Shown piece after piece: positions 1 to 11,842 of a DNA stretch of 64,000 bases. Origin of the DNA: Zygnema cylindricum (lineage: Eukaryota; Streptophyta; Zygnematophyceae; Zygnematales; Zygnemataceae); NCBI GenBank assembly GCA_037447655.1, contig JBBHKE010001496.1, positions 1 through 64,000 on the forward strand, written 5' to 3'. The notes beneath the pieces were generated by a model. That model was not told the DNA's origin. It did not search any database and was given only the letters and a program-made list of their open reading frames with translations. Numbering within the stretch: the first letter of the stretch is position 1; each line of letters begins with the position of its first letter. The translations under genes were made by a program, and so were the position numbers.

Positions 1-430
1 GGTTGGAAAAAATCCTTCGATTGAATAATATTTATTTTGGCTGATCTCTTATGACATGTATTTTGTGGTGTGGTGAATGTTTCTGCCGCGCTTTAGATTG
101 TGTTTTGCATTTTTGTTTCGGGAGAGTCTTTTAGTGCTTTGTGGTATACATTTCTTTTCAAATAATGTTTACCCAAAGGTACTTAAAGGACCTCAAAAAC
201 ATATGACAACTCATACAATATTAAACAAGACAAAAGAAAACGAGGTGATATATTTACATAAACAAAACCATACAAACAAATAGACGAACAATGCGATACC
301 CGTAGACTATGTGGACGGTTATGGACTTATTCCCATAAAAAGGTGTTGTGCATCAGTACAACAACATTCTATTAGGAAAATAGCGACATTTTACTATTGA
401 GAAAAAAAAGAATTAAAAATATAATATAGG
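1..430. other. Intergenic, nothing recognised
   Basis: AT-rich sequence left of a foldback element. Only short ORFs without family resemblance are present, and I see no RNA gene or repeat boundary. Confidence 0.5.
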
Positions 431-2366
431 GGGTGTGCCCATGTATTAAAGTATTGAGTTTATTTTGTCGTTCTCCTTTGAAATTCAGTCTCCAACGAGA
501 AAATGTTTTGTCGTACGGAAAAAATGCTTTTACTGCAGTAAAATGAACAACAACTTAATACTTCGAATGTACTCCATGTTTGTTGTCTTTTGCACTCATT
601 TTGGCAATTTCCTCATTTCAACTCCCGAGCAAGCGAATCCAACTCATAAAAAAACTTTATAAAAAAACACCTCGTGAGGTGATTTAGTCAAAGTATCTCC
701 TGAACAACGAATAATAAACATTCCACTCTGGCGCCACACGAGTGGGAATTTTTAGTAGGAGGGATGTACTCGCAAATTTTCTCCTTGCTCGTCACTCTCA
801 TGTAAGAAAAAAAAATTGTAGTGGTCTCGGACCTCCACTTTCATTCATGGGTCCGTTCTATAATTTTTCGACGTTGTCGCCTCTCCTCTCTCCCTTTCAC
901 ACTATCGCTTTCATCTCATACTTTATAGAATGAGACACGCCAATACTTGTATGAAATGAAAGATATTTGAAAAATATTTTATTTTACAACCTTTGGGTAT
1001 ATTTTGATGGCAAGTCGAGTGAGAAAAGCCGAAAAAACAAAACCAAGAAGCCATGGCGGAAAGTTATCGAATCAATGACGTCGATGTTATCACAAGTGAG
1101 CATGACGTCACAATGTCACAAAAACCCTAAACATCAACAATGCCACAAAAAAAACAATTGTTTTCAATCGTCGATGTTTTTTTAGGGGTCATCAATTGTC
1201 CGAAGTTCTGTAGTCGTCTTCAATCGTCACAAGTTGTACCGACGTTCATGAACGTCACATTTCAAAGTCACGCTTTCATTTTCAAACATTGGAACGCACT
1301 GAAAAGTAGTACGGATAATCTTCACTAAAATCCAAAATACTTTTCAAAGTAACGGTTACATGGGTACATACCTTAAGGGGTGTCCCCCATGTAATTGATA
1401 CTTTGAAGAAGTAGTTTAGATTTTAGTGAAGGTTATTTGTACTACTTTTCATAGCGTTCCAATGTGCGAAAATGAAATGGAACGTTGAAAGGTGACGGTT
1501 GTAGACGTAGGCACAACTTGTGACGGTTGAAGGCAACACAATTGGTGACGCTTACAAAAACAACGACGGTTGTAGATGTCTAGATTTTGGTGACATTGTA
1601 GATGTATAGGGTTTTGTGACATTGTGGCGTCAAGCTCACTTGTGACAACATCGACCTCACTAATTCCAAAACCTTCCGCCATGACTTTTCGCTTTCGTTT
1701 TTTCGTTTTTCCTCACTCGACCTGCCATCAAAATACGCCCAAAGGTAGTCAAAAACTTTTTTTTTAAAGCTCTTTTATTTCATACTTGTATCGTCGTATT
1801 TCGCTCCAAAAAGTGAGATGATAATAGCCGGAGTGCGAGAAGGAGAGGGAGAGGCGACGATGGTGTAAACTTCCACAAAGGACCCATGAATGAAAGTGGA
1901 GGTCCAAGACCCCTTCAAATTTGTTTTTGTACTTGTGCGTGACGGGCAAAGAAAAAAATAGCTATTACTCTCCCTCCTTCCAAAATTTTATCACTCGTGT
2001 GGCGCGTTTGTGGAACATTTTTCATTCGTTGTTTGAGTGATACTTTAACTAAAATTACCTTGTGAGGTGATTTTCGATAAAGTTTTTTTATGAGCTGGAT
2101 TTTAATGCCATTTTTCATTCGTTGTTTGAGTGATACTTTAACTAAAATTACCTTGTGAGGTGATTTTCGATAAAGTTTTTTGATGAGCTGGATTTTAATG
2201 CCAGAGGAAAACGAGGAAGTAGAGGAAAACGACAAAATGAGTCTGTAAGACAACAAACATGGAGTTCATTCAACGTATCGAATTGACGTGATTTTCTCGT
2301 TGGCGAATGAATTTTGGGGGAAAAGGAAAGAGAAAAGTCGATACTTTAATACATGGGGACACCCCA
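431..2366. mobile_element. Foldback DNA element (two head-to-head arms)
   Basis: The stretch reads as a long imperfect palindrome. The outer left end at 431 (GGGTGTGCCCATGTATTAAA) is mirrored by the outer right end near 2341-2366, and the arms stay alignable towards a centre near 1365-1380. Matching internal blocks include the 840-870 and 1885-1905 segments around a shared ATGGGTCC, and the 1050-1130 and 1600-1690 segments. At the centre, one arm ends ACATGGGTACATACC and the other begins GGGGTGTCCCCCATGTAA, with TTAA between. Each arm therefore looks like a 0.94-0.99 kb inverted-repeat element in its own right. No transposase is encoded. The termini resemble those of the TTA-flanked element at 23724-25122. 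A clean outer target duplication is not visible, so superfamily assignment (PIF/Harbinger-like) is inference. Confidence 0.75.
2016..2201. repeat. 93-bp tandem duplication inside foldback arm
   Basis: Two adjacent copies, 2016-2108 and 2109-2201, are nearly identical. The opposite arm (around 660-720) holds only one copy, so the duplication arose after the two arms were in place. Confidence 0.85.
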
Positions 2367-2401
2367 TTAGTGTCAACACAAGGGGTTGTAGCGGACAAAA
2401 T

Positions 2402-2979
2402 GTATACATACCGGTACACCGCTAATCGCTATTAGCGTAGTGTACGCTAATTCTGTCCCCCTTTTTTTTATTATTCTCCATTAGTGTAGCTTATTCTATT
2501 TTTTTTCTGTACACCATTTAGGGTTATTTTCCAAGTACCGTACAAAACGAAAGTACTTTGTCGTTTAAATAGTGTGGTGTACGGTCAGTGTCAGACCCTA
2601 TAGAATTGTACCTTTGTAAGTGAAAAAGTATAATTAATGAGTTTTAGTAACCGCGGATGCATGAGAATATGCGCTCTAAAAAGGGGATGAAATTGGGCTG
2701 TCAAATATCACGTTCGCACATATTCGTTCAGCAACCACGTTTCGAATGTGTGAACGTACGATTTGTCAGATTTTGTACAAATACCTATATTAGTGTAATC
2801 ATGTTTGCGACCGACATTTTTTTTTTTCAAAGACCCAAATTAGCATTATTGAACAATTAAAATGTATGTTTTTTTTCAAAATTTTCAAATTCTTAATTAG
2901 CGTACACCACTGTAATTATTCTTATACGCTAAAGAAACTTCTACGCTAATAGCGATTGGCGGTGTAGTATACATACCGG
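2402..2979. mobile_element. MITE with 13-bp flanking direct repeats
   Basis: The element body is 2415-2966. It begins TACACCGCTAATCGC and ends with the inverted counterpart (GCGATTGGCGGTGTA), giving terminal inverted repeats of about 24 bp. The 13-mer GTATACATACCGG abuts both ends (2402-2414 and 2967-2979). No coding capacity is seen. Related ends (TACACCG..AATCG..ATTAG) recur at 13448, 17093, 18601, 23359, 34995 and 35145, so this is a family. Duplication length is closest to Mutator-like elements (usually 9-11 bp) but longer than usual. Confidence 0.8.
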
Positions 2980-3727
2980 TTTATTACCGACGTTACAGGC
3001 CAGTAACTGCAATAAAGATCTGTAAAGTTCGTCCATAATTCTGTAAGATTATTGGGATTGCTGGCAGTAACGCCAGCAATCGCTTATTTTCAAAATCAAA
3101 ATGCAATGTGAAAATACACAAACGCTAAAAACGTAGATCGGACGTCTCAGATTGAATGGAGGTTCTCGTGGGATAACCTATAGTTCTCGCATAGAAACAG
3201 TTAAACTTCCTTTCTGCCCCTGTTTAGTTGTTACGATTCACAAATCCAGCATATGCCACGTGAGGATCCACAGGAAGTTTATTGCGTTGTCGAAGGGTTG
3301 CAATGTTGTACGAAAGAAGCTGTTGGATGTTGACGGAGGGTTAAATTTTTTAGAAATTTTACTTCTTCACGGTTGATCAGTGTTTTTCTACAAATTCACA
3401 AGTCATTTCAGGAGGTTCTCCTAGGTCCCCACATCAAAAGTTACTTTAACCATTTCTCAGCTTGTCGTACATCTGTGTGCCAATTCAAGATTACAGCCAC
3501 CATTGTTGACGACTGTTTATCGTGGTTTCGTTGTAGTAATTGTAGTTGAAATTCAATGCATGCTCGATCACGACGTACGGTGTCTTGAAAGAGGAGGATG
3601 CTTTGGAGGAAAGGATACTGAAAAGTAGCGGAGTGGTTTCGTTGGGTGTTTTTTTGTTAGTTTATAAGCAGAGTGATGGTTTAGAACCCTGCCAAGAAAA
3701 TATACTTTTGGAGCTATTGATATCATC
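2980..3727 (+). promoter_or_regulatory. Upstream region of RPN9
   Basis: This is 0.75 kb between a MITE and the RPN9 start codon. It presumably contains the promoter and 5' untranslated region. I see no convincing TATA box or other defined element. Confidence 0.4.
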
Positions 3728-6700
3728 ATGTCCGCCATCAAATTCTTGGAGTCACAACAAGCTGCCCATCCTGATCTGGCAGGATGGTATGCAGACATGG
3801 CCAATTTGTACCAGCAGAAGCTATGGCATCAACTGACTGTAAAGTTGGAGCAATTTGTGGCTCTGGCTGTGATTCAGGTATATCCTCTTAGCTTTTCCCT
3901 GCTAGGGTTGTCTGTAATTTGTTTTTACTATTGGAGATTATAAATTCAGTCATTATTTTTACTATGTTATCATCTTTGTACTTCCCAACTCCACTATAGG
4001 GTTTGCCGCATCCTCCCTTCTTTTTTTCCTGTTTTCATCTGCCCGCGTTTATTTATGACAATGGCCAACAAAATAGATGATGGCTATCATCCTGCCTGTT
4101 TTTCGTGTTCTTGCCTTATCTATTTTGGAAGAATTCAGAGAAGACTTGCTTTTCTCAAATTCCGAGCTTATGTAGAATTGCTAGTTATTGAAACATAGAT
4201 GTCGAGCCTGGAATTTCTTCAAGTCAATCCTGACTATTTTTTCCTTTTAAACGTTTTGACTGTAGGCTGGGGACGCCTTAATTCAGCTTTACCACAATTT
4301 TATCTCTGATTTTGAGACAAAGATAAACCTTCTGAAGTTAGCCCATTTTGCGGTGGTAGTCTCGAGACAGTACACAGAAAGAGAGTCCGCTGTTGCTTAT
4401 TTGGAAAGTGTTATTGAGAAGCTTAGAGCTACACGAGAAAACCGGGTGGAGGAGCCTGTTTTGTATGTTAAGATGCAAATTGCTGCTTTGAAACTGCAAG
4501 GAGGGGAGCAAAAGGACTGCAAGTTGCTTTTGGAAGAAGGAAAAAGTACACTTGACAGCATGATGGATGTGGACTCCACAGTGCATGCCAGTGTGCACTG
4601 GGTGGCTTCTCAATACAATAAATCGAGACAAGATTTTGCTGAGTTTTACAAAAGTGTCCTTCTCTACTTGGCATACACGCCACTGGACTCTTTGTCAGAG
4701 CCCTTCAAGCTGGTGAGTTTTCCTGCCCGTTTTGATGGTCTTTTCTGGTTTAACCAGATGTCAGATATAGAAGGTCACTTCTCTATTTGCCAAAGCGTTA
4801 TGTTCCTGCTGCAGATTGTATGCAAATTGACAAGTTGGGCGAGGCTTGAGTCTGTTTGACATATTTATCTTGTCTTCTCCTATTTCTTGTGGACACAGCA
4901 ATATGCTCATCATGACAGCTCATTGCATTGTCATGTAGGATTTGGCGGTGGACCTTTCATTGGCAGCACTGCTGGGCGAAAACATTTACAACTTCGGGGA
5001 GTTGTTTGCTCATCCAATTGTAAGTGTGGCATTCTTAAGTCTTTGCAGGTCTCCGAAACCATTTTTGACTTTTCAGAATCCATGATTTCATGACTTCTAT
5101 ATTTGGCCATTTAAGCTGCTCCTCATCAAGACGGGTGGATGAGGTTAGTCTTTTGGAAATGCATATGGAAGATAAGTACAAGTACCCTGGAACTCTGTTT
5201 TGTATGGTTTCCTGATCGTACAGCTCATCACTGCAGGGCAATTAGCTCACACCATTCTTCTAAGCGGTTATTATCTGCAATATCCTTTTTAGTTATTCAC
5301 TCAACCTCTAGGTTTAATGGTTCAAATATACTCTCATTGGTGCTATCGGAGTCTGAAAATGCTTTTTTTCTGGGTATAATATGGAAATTCTTATGGACTA
5401 CCTTTGCCCTTTACGACTAATAGTAGGTAATGGTCTCAAAACTGTTGTAAGTAAAGGCTATAGTTGCTGAGAGTCTGACTAGCTTACAGATGGTGGGAAC
5501 AGGAAAGCCTGTGAGGACACATTGACATGTATGAGACTTGTCCAAATAGGGAGAACCGCTTTTGTCACGTTTGGCGAGGGGCCCATCCACTTTTAATGCC
5601 TTGTTTGAACTATGTCTAAGTTGTGGCTGGAATGTAAATTGTATTTGATGTCAGGAAAGGAACTTTTAGCTTTATTCTGCTTGCCTTACATTCTGGTTTC
5701 ATTGCATGAGGTTGTCCCCCTCCATAACTTGGTTGTTTTCCTTGTATCAATCTGGAAGTGAGTCTCAAGTTTTTCAGACTTTCACACATGTTTTGGTGGC
5801 ACTACAGCAGCTGTTTACTACAAAGACATCGAATAAGTTGCTGCTGTCTTAGACAGGCTTGGTATTGAGACTAGGTGCAGAGAACCTGGATAACTGGTTT
5901 TGAACCAAATCCAGTTTTTTGTCTTTGTGTGTGCAGGTTAATACTCTTGAAGGCACCAGTTTTGAATGGCTTCATAAAGTTCTACAGGCATTTGATCAAG
6001 GAGATCTGCACAAGTACGATGAGCTCTGCGGTTTATATGCTGCTCAACTCAACGCTCAGCCAGCCTTGGTGGAGAATGAAAGACGTTTGCGTGAAAAGAT
6101 CACAATTCTTTGCCTCTTGGAGTTGATTTTTAGGTAAGGAGCTGTCTGATTAGCTTTCCTCATTCTAAGGATGTGAGTGTCTATTACTATATATGTTCCG
6201 TCTATATTCTCAAGCTCTTTCTATGTTCAAGGTTTGGAACAAAATCCACCGGTGGATGGGTGCCTGGAATGTAAAAAGATGTGTAAAAACATTTGTAACA
6301 AACATGTTTAGAGATAATCTTGATCTTTTAATGTTGTAATGAACTTAGTCTTATTACTATGTTGTCATTGAAGAGCAGGAAGCAAGAGGTTTTGTTTGCT
6401 TGCTTAGGAATTGTTTTCTCAAGTGGATGAGGGCAGCAGAACAAACCTTCCGAATTGAAATAGAATCTTTAATTTTAAGCCATGGGAGCCTTTTGAGGGG
6501 CTTCTTTTTCTGTCGTTTTTCATGCATTATTTTAGGGCTTTAAATGGAACTCTTGAAATCTCAATTGCGAGAAGTGCTTTGTTGACTACATGGTCCTCAC
6601 AGATCTTGCTTCAGAATCATTTGCTCTTTGTTTCACTGTTCTATATTTGTATTTGTCTTCTTGCCAGCCAAGCAACACCTCTTCCTGGTATCACCTGAGT

Positions 6701-7937
6701 TTATTTCAGCAAATAAAACAAGGAGAAATCTTTGTAATGTTTCATTTCAATCTGATACCTTGCATTCTGTTTAATTTCCTCCTGGAATATCTGCCTCGCT
6801 GAGATGATTTCGAGGCAGCTGTTTTGATGAAGGTTGGTCATCTGTGTTTTCTTATGTGGGTGTATGTGGTACTGTCCTAAGCAACCACTGTATGCCCTGT
6901 TGTTGTTGTTGTCTCAGTCGACCATCAGAGGAGCGTACGATACCCTTGTCAGTGATTGCAGATAAGACAAAACTTCCTCCTGACGGGGTCGAGCTGTTAC
7001 TAATGAAGACTCTATCGGTAAATATTTCATTCTCTACTTCACTGCATAGTATTCTGCAACCCGACTTTGTTTCTGAAGTCATTACATCATATAGTTTGAT
7101 CAGTATTTGGTAAAGACAGAACTCTCACTTATGTATACCAACCGTACAGCTTGCGATTACGATTACAATTACAATACTTGGCTGGGGAGATTATTGGGAT
7201 GGAATAATAGCAAAAGGATAAAGGTGGTGGGAAGAAGTTGCGGAAAATCTAGCAGTCTCCTTCACGGAATTCATGTGATTGTTGTTTCTACCATTATGCT
7301 AGATGGTATGCCCATCAATGTTGTAAAATCTGTCAACTACATATGTCAGATTGTATTTTTCTACTCCAAAAAAAATAATATCATCAAAAGACTACTAGAT
7401 TGCCACTTCCTAAGTGATTTGCGTCAATACAGAGTTTGTCACAAATTTTCCAGTAAACCAGCAAGCAAAAGAAGCTTGGCTAGCCACACTCGAATTTCAC
7501 CTGGATGTAAGGAACTCCAGTCTCAGAACAATCATGTATTCTGAATATGGTTCTAGCCATGTTTTAAAAGTAAAAAGGCATGCTTTAAGGCCCGTTTGAG
7601 GACAATAGAACACGGAACATGGAAAATGGGAACATGGGAAAATATAGAATTTAAACGTTGACAGGTTCTATGAACACAGTTGGAAGAGTTTCGGATTTAT
7701 TTGTAAGATAATTTATGGAAATGGGAATGTGGTGGAGGGAATGTGCTGCAGGTTCATTTAATCGAAGGCGTAATTGACCAAGTGGATGGTACGGTGCGTA
7801 TCTCCTGGGTTCAACCACGAGTTCTCGCCGTTTCACAAATAGCGTCGTTGAGAGACAGGCTTGACGTGTGGCTCAGCAAAGTTCATACGACACTTTTGGC
7901 AGTGGAGTCAGAAACACCTGACCTACTCGTCTCTTAG
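3728..7937 (+). CDS. RPN9: 26S proteasome regulatory subunit RPN9 (PSMD13)
   Basis: Non-ATPase lid subunit of the 26S proteasome, which helps assemble the 19S regulatory particle that degrades ubiquitinated proteins in cytosol and nucleus. Six exons: 3728-3877, 4266-4712, 4939-5019, 5937-6133, 6918-7017 and 7752-7937. All introns are GT-AG and phases agree, giving 386 residues, the same length as I recall for plant RPN9. Recognisable blocks are the N-terminal LYQQKLWHQLTVKLEQF, then LESVIEKLRATRENRVEEP and LLGENIYNFGELFAHPI. The C-terminal PCI-type part contains NAQPALVENERRLREKI, SEERTIPLSVIADKTKL and VHTTLLAVESETPDL. The ATG at 3728 was chosen because it aligns with the family start. The intron at 5020-5936 and the two after it are 0.7-0.9 kb long. 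No frameshift or missing exon is visible, so the gene looks functional. Confidence 0.96.
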
Positions 7938-9120
7938 GCTCCACATCTACCCGTTGAAGTCCTTCCTCATTTGACATGTCTCTTCTCTAGGCTTGTGAGC
8001 AACATGGATTGGTGTGATTAGGTGCTCATAGGTCTAGTGTTAAGATAGTCCTGTCTGGCTTACCGAACGTATGGTTTTGTCTTTGAAGAAGATTATGATG
8101 GCATTCGGAATGTGAAACTGCCCAGTGGCATTAGTGGCCCAATGGCCGCCTTTTGGGTGCTTTGCTAAGGTTGGCTAGGATCCCTTTTCCTGTCTTGAGC
8201 AATAATGTTTAACGCTTAACCATCCCATTCGGATGGGGTATTGTTGAGTCTTTCACCATGGACCATCCGTTGGTTGTACTGACTTTTCTAGTATTGATAT
8301 TTTTTCTTCTGATGATTGAAGACTTTGTTGATGCAGAAAGGTTGGAGTTCATGTGATTTTTGTGGAAGAAAAATTGTCTCGTAAGTTTGTTTGGACAAGA
8401 TCAGCTAGGAACGCTAATTGGGCGGAAGCCCCTCTATAAGAAGACATTGAATTCCTAGGGAGTACAGATGCCAACTAGTGCTTTGTTGAGTAGTGAAGAA
8501 TGGTGAATAACAACACCAAGTTTCTTTGTGTTAGGTCTGTTATCCTCCGAGGACAAAGCATTGTTACTCCTTATTGAAGGACAGGTACATGTAGTCCAGA
8601 TTCTTCCATCACTGACAAAACCGGGCTTCGTAATGAAAGTGGGATGGTAAACCATCTGAATACATGAAAACAAAGAAATTGAAAGCGATAATGAAGTTGA
8701 AGAACTAGACTAAGGAAGCGAGAATGGTAAACCATGCGGAAGAAACTATCACCATGAATGGCTAAAATGAACAAAAGAAGTGAAAGAAAAACAACAACTA
8801 CGAAAGTAACAATAAAGCATACATCCAAAGATAACCTACCTACACCCAGTATGTTTTTAGGCAACAGTCCACCGTCGGTAAAATCATGAACTTTCCATGT
8901 AAGTTGCACTTATACGGAATCTAATCTGGGATTGAATGGAGCGTTGCTGTTAAAGTTAACAACTGTGATTCTAAAAAACTTTACGGCATGAGAACGCACA
9001 TTAGCTTCGATATATAGTTAAGTGTCACAGTACCAGAAAACGTGACAACTTCTAATTTACTGTAAATAATATGATGTTTGCTAATGTGACATCGTACATT
9101 AAACTCAGACGCAAATTAGG
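7938..9120. other. Intergenic, downstream of RPN9
   Basis: This holds the RPN9 3' untranslated region and spacer. No gene or repeat boundary could be supported. ORFs on the minus strand near 8571-8909 are hydrophobic and low in complexity. Confidence 0.4.
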
Positions 9121-9863
9121 GTGACGTTCCATTAAGCGGTCCCAGTAAATGTACGGACAAGTCTACTGGCAGCGTTTACTGGAAGTCCGCTCCATTTTGT
9201 CGGGCCAGTAACGAACCTTCCTCAATTATGATTGGCGCCACGTAGGTTAGAGTCCAGATTCTAAAAATCTTGAAAAAAATCTACAAACGGAATATCTGTA
9301 CGAAATTTCTGTACCACCGGAGGTAATTAATGATTCGTACATAAAGTTTTCGGCTAGATTTTGATTTTGAAAATGGAAATCAAAATTTCGAAACAGAGTG
9401 GCAAAAAGACGCGACAAACTTTGAAGGTCGCGGCAAACTTTGAATGTCGGTGGATGTCAGACGGAGCGTGCGAGGATATTTTCAGCTGACCTGCATTCAA
9501 CGTGGCAGGAGGCACATGGCATGTACGACGTGCACGCCTGTGATCGCTTGTACAACGAAGATATTTTTTTACCTTTTCACGTGTACCAATGGTAATGAAT
9601 GGCAATCATCTAGTGGGCCCCAGCTCTCCTCGCCGAAGAGAGTTGGGGCCCACTGGATGATGTGCTCGATTGCTTGGCTGATCTCAAAAAGTGAAACATC
9701 CAACGGTCAGGAATTACGCCTACATCATTGGAGCTTCCCGACAGCTTTCCAGTAACGATGTTTCGTCCGACAAAAAAAAATTCTGGTACGGCTCTGTACG
9801 GCGCTGTACGAAAACGTACGGCGTCCAGTAACGAACCCCACTTTTCGTCTAATGGAACTTCAC
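9121..9863. mobile_element. Non-autonomous inverted-repeat element
   Basis: The left end GTGACGTTCCATTAAGCG is mirrored at the right end (complement GTGAAGTTCCATTAGACG). A second shared block, a CAGTAA-containing motif near GTACGG, lies just inside both ends. A strong internal hairpin sits at 9612-9654. No ORF with family resemblance is present and no clear target duplication could be read. Confidence 0.6.
9612..9654. repeat. 17-bp stem hairpin
   Basis: The arms at 9612-9628 and 9638-9654 pair over 17 positions with one G-T pair, around a 9-nt loop. It lies in the middle of the 9121-9863 element, which it probably belongs to. Confidence 0.85.
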
Positions 9864-11842
9864 CATTAAAGAACGACGTGAAATGAAACAACTCAAATCG
9901 AAAGTACTAGAAGTCCTGTACTGATAAACACGAAACGAAATAAACCTTAAACACGATAAAACAACGGACCGCGTAAAATATCAATGGAACTAAAGTACTA
10001 AATGAAAAATATTCGTGTCGTCACGCGCGACCAAATAATGAACAAAAATTAATGACTTCATGATTTCATTTCAATTACAAAATGGAAATGAAATTTGAAG
10101 TAAAAATTTAAATATTCATAAGCTAGAAAAACATCTTCAAAACTGGCCAAAATTGGAAACTAATCACCATGCCCTAAAAATTTATTAATGAATTAATATT
10201 AATTGAATTTGAAATTTCTAATCAATACCTTTCCATTGAGTAGAAAAAGTAAACCATTTACTATTTGTGCCATAAATTACAATTTTTGACAACTAAATCC
10301 TAATTGCATCATAAAATTATAATCCATTCCTGATATGAGCTTTTCGTAAGGATGAACTTTTATTTCGGCGCCTGTAACGACTAAAAGTAGATGTAATGCC
10401 TTAAAAAAAAGTAGAGTGGAAGTTGATCGAAGGTTTATCGCCAAATAGCCTCAATAAGTTAAAATACTAAAAAAACAGTGTCTTTAGAAAGGATATTTAA
10501 TATATTTTCTATTGATACGTTGTACGCCAATTTGGGAATCATTTGAGTTACCGTGGATTGAAAAACGGTCTCGGGTGCCAAATACCCGAGAGAAAAAAAA
10601 AAAAAAAAAACGAGAATTCAAACACCTTCAAAAGAAGAAAAATTTGGTAAGCTCCTACTTCCATTTGAAGGCGACAAGATGAACGCATGTTAACCAAAAA
10701 TAGCAACATAGCACGTGGATTTTGAACTTTTGATGAAAAGTGCGCGAAATTTGAAAAAAAAACGTGATGGAAAAAAAGAGAGAAAAAAATGAAAAGATTG
10801 CGAACATAAAAATAGGTTGTATTAATGTATACTACCATTAATGTACCTGTGGTCAGCGTTCTTTCAAGCAGAGGGCCTCAACATGCTTTCGCTGGGCTTA
10901 GGGGATCTGCCAGATGCTTTTGGTGGGCTAGTTTTGTTGGGCGTTGTTTGGGCAGAGTAGTTGTTGGTGTTTTATAATGATGTTGTCGTGTTGTGGTTGT
11001 CCCTTTCCATGTATTTTGTTAGTTAGCCCGTCTCTATCTGTACATATCTTTCCAATTATCTCTCTGTTTTCATGTTTTTGGTAGGTTTGCTTTTTCCATG
11101 CTCTCTGTTTCCTCAGCTTCTTTCTGGGCGTTTTTTTCCCTTATTCCCATGTACTCAAATGGTTTACGATCACACTTTCACAATAAAGCTCTTGTACCAA
11201 GATTAGAAGTCTAGATCAAACCCTAAAATCAGACAGAAAATATTTCTAGCAAAATCTTGGCAGAGCACTAGATTGAACAAATTTGTAATGTACAGAATCC
11301 GAAAAATAAAAACCAAGATACATAGTTTAAACATCTGTTCCACAATTTTTCTTCCATATAGCAGTTCATTACGGAACGGTACAAATGTAACACTAACGGC
11401 TTACGAAACAAAATGTTTGGATAGTGCAGAAACACGTGCGGATACTGATGATATATCTAGATAGATAATCGGCAACCACAGCCGTTGACTCCAGATATCA
11501 ATTATCGATATTCCTAAAAAAAAAATGTATTGTTTCTAGGCAAGTCCTGCTCGATATCCAACACTAGGTCCAGAAATAACATTTAATTCCTGATTTAATG
11601 AAGTTGTGCTCGTGTACATCCTAAAGCCTTTTTGACCATACATGAGCAAAACATTCCAGGTAACAGTAATAGTAACAGTCAATCTTCAGACTAAAGAAGA
11701 TACAAGAGGCATTATACAAAAGGCATGCATAAAGGAAATCTCAAAACAGGAAAACGAAAGAAAAACAGTACACATTGCAAGCTGCTCTTTGATGTTCCCA
11801 TATAAAAAAAGAAAAACAAATTTATGTACACTGACACGTCCA
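9864..11842. other. Intergenic, AT-rich; possible retroelement 3' tail
   Basis: Most of this is AT-rich with A/T homopolymers. Between about 10840 and 11200 composition changes to T/G-rich text that ends TTCACAATAAAGCTCTTG near 11175-11195. That ending resembles the 3' untranslated tail of a LINE or a processed transcript with a polyadenylation signal. No reverse transcriptase is visible upstream, so this is only a suggestion. The 3' untranslated region of the minus-strand AP-4 beta gene lies in the last few hundred bases. Confidence 0.3.

Noticed and set aside
7107-7544. 145-codon ORF within RPN9
   Set aside because: It falls in intron 5 of RPN9, has no family resemblance and a biased composition.
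8571-8909. 112-codon minus-strand ORF downstream of RPN9
   Set aside because: Hydrophobic low-complexity translation without homologue or splice structure.
10548-10838. 96-codon minus-strand ORF
   Set aside because: Translation of A/T homopolymers rich in Phe; no start context or homologue.
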